64,000 nt of DNA from CAZKVJ01 sp964556225 (GTDB taxonomy: Bacteria; Actinomycetota; Acidimicrobiia; Acidimicrobiales; Ilumatobacteraceae), in contig CAZKVJ010000003.1 of NCBI GenBank assembly GCA_964556225.1, positions 62,001 through 126,000 on the forward strand. Direction: 5' to 3'. Below are positions 1 through 7,506 of this stretch, in pieces. Numbering within the stretch: position 1 is the first letter of the stretch; every line of letters begins with the position of its first letter. A program made the translations under genes and the position numbers. The notes under the pieces are model-generated. The model was not told the origin of the DNA and ran no database searches. It saw only the letters and a list, made by a program, of their open reading frames with translations.

Positions 1-29
1 CCACCGATCACGACGTTCATCGTTCGCAC
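1..29 (-). CDS. 5' end of an unidentified gene (partial)
   Basis: Only the first codons lie in the window. On the minus strand a frame opens at GTG 29-27 (alternatives TTG 32-30 and ATG 20-18) and reads V-R-T-M-N-V-V-I-G to the edge. A strong AAGGAGG at 48-42 lies 12 nt before the GTG and 9 before the TTG, which supports a real start here rather than at the ATG. The residues are too few to name a family. The gene is divergent from the ferredoxin-P450 operon and shares its upstream region. Confidence 0.45.
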
Positions 30-69
30 CAACCCATCGGGCCTCCTTCGGCGGACGCTCAGCCCACCT

Positions 70-99
70 GGAAATCACCTTCTCACCTGAGGATAGTAT
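70..99 (+). promoter_or_regulatory. Operator box (GAGAA-N5-TTNYC type) and -10 of the ferredoxin-P450 operon
   Basis: Positions 70-84 read GGAAA-TCACC-TTCTC, an imperfect inverted repeat with 5-bp arms and a 5-bp spacer. The same box occurs at 4986, 9842, 17947 and 21594, always between genes. Nine bases further on is a -10-like TAGTAT (94-99). The identical 9-base gap separates box and -10 at 4986-5015. The placement over the -35/spacer region suggests a repressor site. The regulator is not known. Confidence 0.55.
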
Positions 100-152
100 G
101 ATGTTCCACCGGGCGCAGGGGGCGCCGGTCGATCGCCAACGCGGGGGAGTGC

Positions 153-359
153 ATGCGGGTCGTCGTCGATCTGAAGCGGTGCGAGGCCAACGCCTTGTGC
201 ATGGGGGTCGCGCCCGAGGTGTTCGAGCTCACCGACGACGACGAGCTGATCGTCCTCCAGGAGCACCCGGACGAGTCGCTGCGCCCGAAGGTGGAAGAAG
301 CAGTCCGTCAGTGCCCGCGCCAGGCCATCTCCATCGAGCACACCTCGGAGGAGGCGTGA
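153..359 (+). CDS. 3Fe-4S ferredoxin (P450 partner)
   Basis: Small cytoplasmic electron carrier of 68 residues that would feed electrons to the P450 starting one base downstream; the reductase it needs is not in the window. Cys10, Cys16 and Cys54 (in CPRQA) fit the C-x5-C...CP pattern of actinobacterial P450 ferredoxins. Asn13 sits where a fourth cluster ligand would be, so a 3Fe-4S cluster is expected. GGGGGAG at 142-148 fixes the ATG at 153. It is the first gene of a tight operon with P450, SDR and DUF35-thiolase. The family call is secure; the exact P450 pairing is inferred from adjacency. Confidence 0.9.
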   Translation: MRVVVDLKRCEANALCMGVAPEVFELTDDDELIVLQEHPDESLRPKVEEAVRQCPRQAISIEHTSEEA

Positions 360-360
360 C

Positions 361-1572
361 ATGACCATCGCCGACGGCGACCTCTACTACGACCCGTACG
401 ACTTCGAGATCGACGCCGATCCGTACCCGGTGTGGAAGCGGATGCGCGACGAGCAGCCGCTCTACTACAACGAGCGCCACGACTTCTACGCACTCACCCG
501 CTGGGACGACGTCGAAGCGGGTCTCAAGGATCATGGCCGGCTCATCTCGAGCCGGGGGACGATCCTCGAGCTCATCAAGGCGAACATCCAGATGCCGCCG
601 GGCATGCTGATCTTCGACGACCCGCCGAGCCACACGGCGTATCGCGGCCTGCTGTCGCGGGTGTTCACCCCTCGCAAGATGAACGCCATCGAGCCCCAGG
701 TCCGCCGCTACTGCAACGTTGCGCTCGACGCCGTGGACGGCGCGACCGAGTTCGACGCCATCGAGGTGCTCGCGGCCAAGATGCCCATGCGCGTCATCGG
801 GATGCTGCTCGGCATCCCCGAGGCCGACCAGCAGGCGATCCGCGACCAGGCTGACAGCGGGCTCCACCTCGACTCGGCCGACGACTACAGCTCGGCGTTC
901 AAGAACTTCGGCGGCGCCGCCGCGCTCGAGGGCAGTTTCGGCGAGTACATCGACTGGCGAGTCGATCATCCGTCCGACGACCTGATCACCCAGCTCATGA
1001 CGGCCGAGTTCGAGGACCACACGGGCGTCACCCGGCGGCTGACGCGCGAGGAGGTGCTCAGCTACGTCAACCTGCTCGCCGGGGCCGGCAACGAGACGAC
1101 CACGAAGCTGATCGGGCACACGCTGCGCACGCTCGGCGGCCTGCCCGACCAGCGTCGCGAGATCCGGTCGAACCCGGGCCTGCTCCCGAACGCGGTCGAG
1201 GAGATGCTGCGCTTCGAGGCGCCGTCACCGGTCCAGGCCCGCTACGTGGCCGAGGACATCGAGCTCCACGGCCAGACCGTGCCGGAGGGCAGCGCGATCC
1301 TGCTCGTCAACGGTTCCGCCAACCACGACGAGCGCAAGTGGGGCGACACGGCGGAGGTGTACGACCCGCACCGCACCATCGACCACCATCTGTCGTTCGG
1401 CTACGGCCTGCACTTCTGCCTCGGGGCCGCGCTGGCCCGTCTCGAAGGGAGGGTGGCCCTCGACGAGTTCCTCAAGCGGTTCCCCGACTGGTCGATCGAC
1501 GAGACGCGCTCGGAGCGCTCCCACACCTCCACCGTGCGGGGCTGGGACAAGCTCACCGTTGTCATCGGCTGA
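361..1572 (+). CDS. Cytochrome P450
   Basis: Haem monooxygenase of 403 residues, the usual length of soluble bacterial P450s. The I-helix oxygen-binding motif is AGAGNETT (residues 240-247), the K-helix ExxR is Glu281-Arg284, and the haem loop FGYGLHFCLG puts the thiolate ligand at Cys353. It starts one base after the ferredoxin stop and is followed by an SDR, so hydroxylation followed by oxidation of the alcohol is a reasonable scheme. The substrate is unknown; neighbouring CoA ligases and acyl-CoA dehydrogenases point to a hydrophobic carbon skeleton. I cannot assign a CYP family from sequence alone. Confidence 0.93.
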   Translation: MTIADGDLYYDPYDFEIDADPYPVWKRMRDEQPLYYNERHDFYALTRWDDVEAGLKDHGRLISSRGTILELIKANIQMPPGMLIFDDPPSHTAYRGLLSRVFTPRKMNAIEPQVRRYCNVALDAVDGATEFDAIEVLAAKMPMRVIGMLLGIPEADQQAIRDQADSGLHLDSADDYSSAFKNFGGAAALEGSFGEYIDWRVDHPSDDLITQLMTAEFEDHTGVTRRLTREEVLSYVNLLAGAGNETTTKLIGHTLRTLGGLPDQRREIRSNPGLLPNAVEEMLRFEAPSPVQARYVAEDIELHGQTVPEGSAILLVNGSANHDERKWGDTAEVYDPHRTIDHHLSFGYGLHFCLGAALARLEGRVALDEFLKRFPDWSIDETRSERSHTSTVRGWDKLTVVIG

Positions 1573-1627
1573 CCTACGCCGCCGTCCACCACCACCCGCC
1601 CGACCGACCGAAGGAGTCGCCGAACCC

Positions 1628-2461
1628 ATGTCCCTGTTCGATCTGTTCCGTTTCGACGCCAAGCGCGCCGTCGTGGTCGGCGCCGCCACGGGCATGGGCA
1701 ACGCCGCCGCCCGGCTGCTGCTCGATGCCGGCGCCGAGGTCGTGGCGATGGACTTCGCGGACATCCACCTCGACGGCGTCACCGCGATCCACGTCAACCT
1801 GGCCGACAAGGCGTCCATCGACGCCGCCGTCGACCAGTGCGGCGGGCGCGTCGACGCGCTGCTGGCGTGCGCTGGGGTGGCCGACGGCACCCCCGGCATC
1901 GAGAAGATCAACTTCCTCGGCCACCGGCACCTGATCAACCGGATGCTCGGTGCTGGGATGCTCGGCCGGGGCAGCGCGGTCGGCTTCATCTCGTCGGCGG
2001 CCGGTGCGGGCTGGGCCCGAGACGACCACATGGAGTGGATCAACGAGTACCTCGCGATCGAGGACATGGACGAGGCGTCGCAGTGGGCGATCGACCACGG
2101 CAAGGCTGACTACTTCAGCAGCAAGCTCACCGTGTGCATGTTCGTCGCCCGGGAGGCGTTCGGGCTGCTGGGCCAGGGGATCCGCATCAACGCGATCATG
2201 CCCGGCCCCACCGACACGCCGCTGGCGCAGGCGAACAAGGAGATGTGGCTCGGGTTCGGCGCCGATTACCGCGCCGATCTCGGCATCGAGGCGTCCACCC
2301 CCGAGGAGCAGGCCTACCCGCTGGTGTTCCTCTGCAGCGACGCTGCCAGCGCCATCACCGGCGTGACGCTACCGAGTGACCAGGGCTACTTCAGCAGCGG
2401 CATCACCGGGTCGTATCCCGCTGCCAGGGACGTGGCCAACTTCCTCACCGGCCGGTACTGA
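1628..2461 (+). CDS. Short-chain dehydrogenase/reductase (hydroxysteroid-dehydrogenase-like)
   Basis: NAD(P)-dependent alcohol/ketone oxidoreductase of 277 residues. The dinucleotide motif is GAATGMG near residue 20, ACAG replaces the usual NNAG, the catalytic serine lies in FISSAAG, and the catalytic pair is Tyr162/Lys166 (YFSSK). The ATG at 1628 is chosen because AAGGAG lies at 1611-1616; the frame stays open upstream but that part is proline-rich read-through of the leader. The insert between the Ser and Tyr motifs resembles 3-alpha/20-beta hydroxysteroid dehydrogenase-like SDRs. It would oxidise the alcohol made by the P450; the substrate is inferred only. Confidence 0.88.
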   Translation: MSLFDLFRFDAKRAVVVGAATGMGNAAARLLLDAGAEVVAMDFADIHLDGVTAIHVNLADKASIDAAVDQCGGRVDALLACAGVADGTPGIEKINFLGHRHLINRMLGAGMLGRGSAVGFISSAAGAGWARDDHMEWINEYLAIEDMDEASQWAIDHGKADYFSSKLTVCMFVAREAFGLLGQGIRINAIMPGPTDTPLAQANKEMWLGFGADYRADLGIEASTPEEQAYPLVFLCSDAASAITGVTLPSDQGYFSSGITGSYPAARDVANFLTGRY

Positions 2462-2462
2462 C

Positions 2463-4094
2463 ATGACGACCAGGCCGTTGCCGCGGCTGCTGCCGTGGAG
2501 CGAGTGGTTCTGGACCTCCGGGCGCGACGGACGGCTGCGGATCCAGTGCTGCGACGATTGCGGCACCCTGGTCCACCCACCGACGCCGGTCTGCCCGGAC
2601 TGCCACAGCTCGTCGTCGACGCCCACGGAGGTGTCGGGCCGGGCGACGGTGATCGGCGTCACCGTCAACCACCAGCACTGGCTGGCCGACTTCGCCCCGC
2701 CGTACGCAGTGGCCAACGTCGCGCTGGTGGAGGACCCGTCGGTCCACCTGACCACGAACATCGTCGGCTGCGATCCCGACGACGTGCGCGTGGGCACGGA
2801 GGTCCAGGTCACCTTCGAGCAGGTCGACGACGTCTGGATCCCGTTGTTCGAGCCGACCGGCTTCGAGCGCCCGAACCCGGTGCCGGAGCCGCGACGTCCC
2901 ATGGTGCGGCCGCCGCTGACCGATCACCGCTACGAGCACCGCGCGGTGATCTCCGGCATCGGGCGATCGGTGCTCGGACGGCGGCTGATGCGCGATCCGC
3001 TGTCGCTGGCCGTCGACGCCAGCCTCGCCGCCATCGCCGATGCCGGCCTGACGCCCGACGACATCGACGGCCTGGCCACCTACCCGGGCGGCGTCGCGTA
3101 CGAGATCGGGTTCGGCGAGGGCGGGATCTCGGCGCTCGAGGAGGCGTTGCGCCTGCGCCCGACGTGGATCTGCGGCGGCGCCGAGATCCCCGGACCGGGC
3201 GGGTCGATCCTGAACGCCGCGATGGCGATCGCGAACGGGTTGTGCCGGCACGTGCTGTGCTTCCGCACGGTCTGGCAGACCACGGCCGGGATGCTGCGCC
3301 TCAGCGGCCCACCTGACCGGGTGCTTGGTGACATGCAGTGGCGGGCCCCGTACGGGGCGATGAGCGCGGCGAACTGGATCGGCATGAACGCGTCGCAGTA
3401 CCTGCACCGCTACGGCGCGACGCGCGAGCTGTTCGGGCATGTCGCCGTCAACGCCCGCCGCAACGCCGGGCTGAACCCGGATGCGATCTACCGCAACCCG
3501 ATGACGCTCGACGACTACTTCGCCGCGCGCATGGTCACGACGCCGTTCGGGCTCTACGACTGCGACGTCCCCTGCGACGGGGCGATGGCACTCATCGTGA
3601 GTGATGCCGCGGTGGCCGCCGACCTGCCCCAGCCGGCCATCCGCATCGAGGCCGCAGGGACCCAGATCACCGAGCGGCTGTCGTGGGACCAGGACACCGT
3701 CACCCACGAGCCGCAGGTCATCGGCCCGTCGACCCATCTGTGGACGCGGACCTCGCTCACGCCCGACGACGTCGACGTGGCACTCCTGTACGACGGCTTC
3801 ACGTTCAACTGCGTCACGTGGATCGAGTCGCTCGGGTTCTGCGGGCTCGGCGAGGCCACGGACTGGATCGACGGCGGGCGGACGATCGCGCTCGACGGCG
3901 CGCTGCCGCTGAACCCGCACGGGGGCCAGCTCTCCGAGGGCCGCACGCACGGGATGGGGTTCTTCCTGGAGGCGGTCACCCAGCTGCGTCACGACGCGGG
4001 CGAGCGCCAGGTGGCCGGGGCGACGACCGCAGTCGTGGCCACCGGGGGCGGCACGCCCTCGAGCGCCGTCCTGCTCCAGCGCGCCGACGTCTGA
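2463..4094 (+). CDS. DUF35 / thiolase-fold fusion, probable Ltp2-type aldolase
   Basis: A 543-residue two-part protein. Residues 1 to about 140 are a DUF35 domain: a zinc ribbon with Cys30, Cys33, Cys44 and Cys47, then an OB-fold. From about 160 on it is a thiolase-fold (SCP-x/lipid-transfer) domain ending with NPHGGQLSEGR (Asn484-His486). The loop that carries the nucleophilic Cys of true thiolases reads GGAEIPGPGGSIL (about 238-250) and has no cysteine. That is the hallmark of Ltp2-like retro-aldolases of steroid side-chain breakdown, which work in complex with a separate DUF35 domain (ChsH2); here the two are one chain. The start ATG lies one base after the SDR stop. It is the last gene of the operon. 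Confidence 0.8.
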   Translation: MTTRPLPRLLPWSEWFWTSGRDGRLRIQCCDDCGTLVHPPTPVCPDCHSSSSTPTEVSGRATVIGVTVNHQHWLADFAPPYAVANVALVEDPSVHLTTNIVGCDPDDVRVGTEVQVTFEQVDDVWIPLFEPTGFERPNPVPEPRRPMVRPPLTDHRYEHRAVISGIGRSVLGRRLMRDPLSLAVDASLAAIADAGLTPDDIDGLATYPGGVAYEIGFGEGGISALEEALRLRPTWICGGAEIPGPGGSILNAAMAIANGLCRHVLCFRTVWQTTAGMLRLSGPPDRVLGDMQWRAPYGAMSAANWIGMNASQYLHRYGATRELFGHVAVNARRNAGLNPDAIYRNPMTLDDYFAARMVTTPFGLYDCDVPCDGAMALIVSDAAVAADLPQPAIRIEAAGTQITERLSWDQDTVTHEPQVIGPSTHLWTRTSLTPDDVDVALLYDGFTFNCVTWIESLGFCGLGEATDWIDGGRTIALDGALPLNPHGGQLSEGRTHGMGFFLEAVTQLRHDAGERQVAGATTAVVATGGGTPSSAVLLQRADV

Positions 4095-4123
4095 TCGCTC
4101 CGGCCACCAACCTCGGGAGCGGG

Positions 4124-4897
4124 TCAGTCGGCGGGGACCGGCGGCCTGGGGATGATCACCATCGAGCGCACGTGCAGGGAGCTGCCGGCGTTCACGAGCG
4201 CGTGGAACTGCTCCACGAGGTGCTCGACGTCGATGAACGCGCCCGACATCAGCTGCCGGTCGAACCAGTCGCCGGCGATCTGGGCCATGAGCTCCATGTC
4301 CCAGTCGACGTTGAACTGAGTCTGGTAGTCGCCCTCGCCGCCCGGGCACTCTCCGATCGTCACCAGCGTGAACCCGACGCCGGGTTGCTCGACGTGCCAG
4401 TGCTCGACGAGGCGGTTCATGGCCGCCTTGGTCACCTGGTACACACCCAGGCCCGACCACGGCGGCGTGTAGGAGGCGCCGGTCGTCGACATGTAGATGA
4501 CGGTGCCCGCCGGCTGCTTGATGTACGGGAGTGCGGCCTGAGTGACGTTGCTGGCACCGATCACGTTCGTCGAGAACGCCCAGGTCCACTGGTCGGGGGT
4601 GGCGTCTTCGAGCTTGACCAGCGGGCCCACGGCGGCGGCATAGATCACGCTGTCGATGCCGCCCATCGCCGCCGCCGCCGCATCGATGGCGCCGCGACAC
4701 GACACCGGGTCGATGGCGTCGCACTCGATGCCGATCGCGCCCGAGCCGGCCTCGGAGACGGCCTCGTCGAGCTTGTCGCGCCGGCGCGCCAGCAGAGCCA
4801 CGTGGGCGCCGCGGTGCGCGAGGCCCACCCCGATGCAGCGGCCCAGGCCGGTCGACGCCCCGACGACCACAACCCTCTTCGCGTCGGCGTTGCCCAC
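4124..4897 (-). CDS. Short-chain dehydrogenase/reductase
   Basis: SDR oxidoreductase of 257 residues. The cofactor motif is GASTGLG (residues 13-19), YAAA stands for NNAG, followed by Asn in the STNVIGA stretch, Ser in MSTTGA and the catalytic YQVTK. Convergent with the DUF35-thiolase gene (29-base gap) and divergent from the luciferase-like gene, with which it shares the 124-base region holding a GAGAA-N5-TTNYC box. The C-terminal part (about residues 190-257) is unlike classical SDRs that end in a GG-x-xxDGG strand, so the substrate class is unclear. The substrate is unknown. Confidence 0.85.
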   Translation of the reverse strand: MGNADAKRVVVVGASTGLGRCIGVGLAHRGAHVALLARRRDKLDEAVSEAGSGAIGIECDAIDPVSCRGAIDAAAAAMGGIDSVIYAAAVGPLVKLEDATPDQWTWAFSTNVIGASNVTQAALPYIKQPAGTVIYMSTTGASYTPPWSGLGVYQVTKAAMNRLVEHWHVEQPGVGFTLVTIGECPGGEGDYQTQFNVDWDMELMAQIAGDWFDRQLMSGAFIDVEHLVEQFHALVNAGSSLHVRSMVIIPRPPVPAD

Positions 4898-4985
4898 CTC
4901 GACTCCCTCTCCGGTGTCGGATCCCCATGCCGGCGCCCGTCCCCAGTGACGGGCGTCGCCGACAAGATTGCCATATCCGAACTCG

Positions 4986-5015
4986 GAGAACCAGATTTCC
5001 GGCCGCTGCTACTGT
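4986..5015 (+). promoter_or_regulatory. Operator box and leaderless promoter of the luciferase-like gene
   Basis: GAGAA-CCAGA-TTTCC at 4986-5000 matches the recurrent 5-5-5 inverted-repeat box. Nine bases later a -10 element TACTGT (5010-5015) is followed by six bases and the GTG at 5022, the geometry of a leaderless transcript. The box would cover the -35/spacer region, as expected for repression. It may also serve the divergent SDR. Confidence 0.55.
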
Positions 5016-5021
5016 CGCCGC

Positions 5022-5993
5022 GTGCTGTTCGGCCTGCGCTTCGACTTCCGGAACCCGGCGTTCGCCGGAGTGTCGACCGCCGATCGCTACGCCGCCGCGA
5101 TCGACATGGCGCGTTGGGCCGACCAGCTCGGCTGCGTGAGCATCGCGGTGTCGGAGCACCACGGGTCCGACGACGGCTACCTGCCGAGCCCGCTGATGGT
5201 GCTGTCGGCGATGGCAGCGGTGACCAGCAACGTGCGCTTCATGGTCGCCGCCCTGATCGCACCGTTCTACGACCCCGTCCGCCTCGCCGAGGACCTCATC
5301 GTGCTCGACAACCTCAGCCGGGGACGCGTCGACGTCATCGTGGCCGGCGGGTACGTGCCGAGCGAGTTCGAGATGTACGGCGCCGACCCCACCGTCCGGG
5401 GCGCCCGCGTCACGGAGACCATCCGCGTGCTGCAGGCAGCGTTCGCCGGCGAGCCCTTCGAGCTCGCCGGGCGCCAGGTGCGGGTGAGCCCCCAGCCGGA
5501 CCGACCCGGCGGTCCCGGCCTCATCCTCGGCGGCAGCAGCGCCGCCGCGGCCCGCCGCGCCGCGCGGCTGGGACTCGGCTTCGTGCCCTCGACCCCCGAG
5601 GCGTGGGAGTGCTTCCGGGCCGAGCTCGCCGCTCGCGACCAGCCCGATCCGGGCCCGTCACCCGTCGGCGAGAACCTGGTGCTGGCACTCGCCGACGACG
5701 TCGAGCGGGGATGGGCGGAGCTCGGGCCGTACTTCCTGCACGACACGAACGCCTACGGCCAGTGGCAGGTCGAGGCCGACATCGACTCGCCGTACCGACC
5801 GGTCGCCGGCCTCGACGAGCTGCGGGCCCGTGGCCTCCACCGGATCGTCACCCCCGACGAGCTCATCGCCGAGATGAAGGCCGCCTCGTTCCCGTTCGCC
5901 ATGCTCCACCCGATGTGTGGCGGCATCCCGCCCGAGCTGGCCTGGCAGAGCCTGCACCTCCTCGAGCACGACGTCCTCCCCGCCTTCACCTGA
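5022..5993 (+). CDS. Luciferase-like (LLM) flavin-dependent monooxygenase
   Basis: Bacterial-luciferase superfamily TIM-barrel oxidoreductase of 323 residues, using FMNH2 or F420. It opens with the family-typical LFGLRFDFRNP, has HHGSDDGYLPSP near residue 45 and the GGYVPSEFEMYG and PGLILGGSS segments of LLM enzymes. The GTG at 5022 is preferred over an in-frame ATG at 4968 because the extra 18 residues look non-coding and the GTG sits six bases behind a -10 box. Convergent with the AMP-ligase gene. A role in oxidative ring or side-chain opening within the catabolic locus is inference. Confidence 0.82.
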   Translation: MLFGLRFDFRNPAFAGVSTADRYAAAIDMARWADQLGCVSIAVSEHHGSDDGYLPSPLMVLSAMAAVTSNVRFMVAALIAPFYDPVRLAEDLIVLDNLSRGRVDVIVAGGYVPSEFEMYGADPTVRGARVTETIRVLQAAFAGEPFELAGRQVRVSPQPDRPGGPGLILGGSSAAAARRAARLGLGFVPSTPEAWECFRAELAARDQPDPGPSPVGENLVLALADDVERGWAELGPYFLHDTNAYGQWQVEADIDSPYRPVAGLDELRARGLHRIVTPDELIAEMKAASFPFAMLHPMCGGIPPELAWQSLHLLEHDVLPAFT

Positions 5994-6051
5994 CCCGCCC
6001 CGCCCGCACCGCGACCAGCGCGCCAGCCTGGCGCGATTGTCGCGTCGGGGG

Positions 6052-7506
6052 TCAGGGTTCGCGGGCGGCGGCGAGGGCCCGGCGGTTGACCTTGGTGGCC
6101 GCGCTGCGCGGGATGGCCTCGACGATCTCGATGGACTTGGGCACCTTGTAGGCGGCGAGGCGCTCCTTGGCGAACGCCACGACGTCGACGAACGTCGGTG
6201 GCGCAGCGGGATCCCTGGGCTCGATGATCGCATGGACCCGGGTGCCCCACTCAGGGTCGGCCAGGCCGATCACGACCACGTCGGCGATGCCGGGGTGGTC
6301 GATGAGCGCCAGCTCGACCTCGGCCGGGAACACGTTGGCGCCACCGGTGATCACCACGTCGGAGCGGCGGTCGGCCAGGTAGAGGTAGCCGTCGCCGTCC
6401 AGCCAACCCATGTCACCCACCGTCGAGAAGCCGTCCGGTGTCATCTCGAGCTGTGGGGCCCCCAGGTACGACGAGCCGCCGTAGCCCGGTGAGCGCAGGT
6501 AGATGTCGCCGATCGCCCCCACGGGGAGCTCCGAACCGTCGGCGTCGAGGATGCGGATCTCCGTGCCCCGCTGCGCCCGGCCCACGCTGCCGCGGTGGTC
6601 GAGCCACTCGTCGGCGCGAAGCGCGGTGAGGCCGAGACCCTCCGACATGCCGTACGCCATGAACACCCGCTCGGCGCCGAGCAGGCCGATCCAGCGCTCG
6701 GCCAGGCTCGGTGGCATCGGGGCGGCGCCCTGGAGGATCCACTGGATGCTCGACAGGTCGCGCTCGTCGATGCCGGGCACCTCGGCGATCCGCTTCAGCA
6801 TCGTCGGCGTCGCCGTGAACGTGGTGACGCGGTGCCGCTCGATCAGGTCCAGGGCCAGCGCGGCGTCGAACTTCTGGAGGATCACCAGGTCGTCGCCTCC
6901 GAGCATGGTCAGCAGCGTCGAGAAGCCGTTGGCGTGGTACATCGGCGCCATCACCAGGATCGTCTGCGGCCGGGGGACCGGCTGCCATTGCTCGGCCATC
7001 GGCGTGGCGAACACGTCGTGGTAGCGCGCCGGCCGCCGGAGCACGATCACCTTCGGCGTGCCGGTCGAGCCGCTGGTGCAGATGCCGTTGATCGCCGGGG
7101 ACACCCGGTCCGCCAGGTCGGGCACCGGCAGGGCCGCCGTCGAGTCGATCCAGGCGAGGTCGGCTTCGTCGAGGTGGACGGCGGCATCGACGACGTCCCG
7201 CAGGCGCTGGCGCTCCCACTCCGGCAGGTCCCAGCGGATCGGGACCGGCACGGCGCCGAGCTTCCACGCCGCGAGCGCACTGATGACCAGCTGCGGCGAG
7301 CTCGGCAGCGCCATGCCGAGCCGGCCGCCCTCGGCCAGACCCCGCGCCGCCAGCGCGCCGGCGAGCTGGCTCGACCGGCGGTGCAGCTGCGCCCACGTCA
7401 GCGACGACTCGGTCCGATCGGGAGCGACGTGGTGGATGACGACGGCGTCGGGCCGGGTCGTGGCGAGCTGGGCGGTCAGCGCCGGGAAGCTCGGCTGATC
7501 GGTCAC
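6052..7506 (-). CDS. Acyl-CoA ligase (AMP-binding, FadD-like)
   Basis: ANL-family enzyme of 484 residues that activates a carboxylic acid with ATP and CoA. Visible motifs: the P-loop CTSGSTGTPK (about 142), MAYGMSEG (about 282), the hinge region STVGDMGWLDGDGYLYL, DRRSDVVITGGANVFP, and the C-terminal catalytic lysine in AATKVNRRAL (about 470). It starts at a GTG that overlaps the stop of the preceding dehydrogenase by 4 bp (GTGA), so the two are translationally coupled and probably handle the same substrate: ligation then alpha,beta-dehydrogenation. Shorter than most FadD proteins, similar to bile-acid/cholanoate-type ligases. Substrate inferred only. Confidence 0.87.
   Translation of the reverse strand: MTDQPSFPALTAQLATTRPDAVVIHHVAPDRTESSLTWAQLHRRSSQLAGALAARGLAEGGRLGMALPSSPQLVISALAAWKLGAVPVPIRWDLPEWERQRLRDVVDAAVHLDEADLAWIDSTAALPVPDLADRVSPAINGICTSGSTGTPKVIVLRRPARYHDVFATPMAEQWQPVPRPQTILVMAPMYHANGFSTLLTMLGGDDLVILQKFDAALALDLIERHRVTTFTATPTMLKRIAEVPGIDERDLSSIQWILQGAAPMPPSLAERWIGLLGAERVFMAYGMSEGLGLTALRADEWLDHRGSVGRAQRGTEIRILDADGSELPVGAIGDIYLRSPGYGGSSYLGAPQLEMTPDGFSTVGDMGWLDGDGYLYLADRRSDVVITGGANVFPAEVELALIDHPGIADVVVIGLADPEWGTRVHAIIEPRDPAAPPTFVDVVAFAKERLAAYKVPKSIEIVEAIPRSAATKVNRRALAAAREP

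Noticed and set aside
2445..5162. A 905-codon minus-strand frame across the DUF35-thiolase and SDR genes
   Set aside because: Low-complexity composition and full overlap with two genes that carry clear motifs in other frames.
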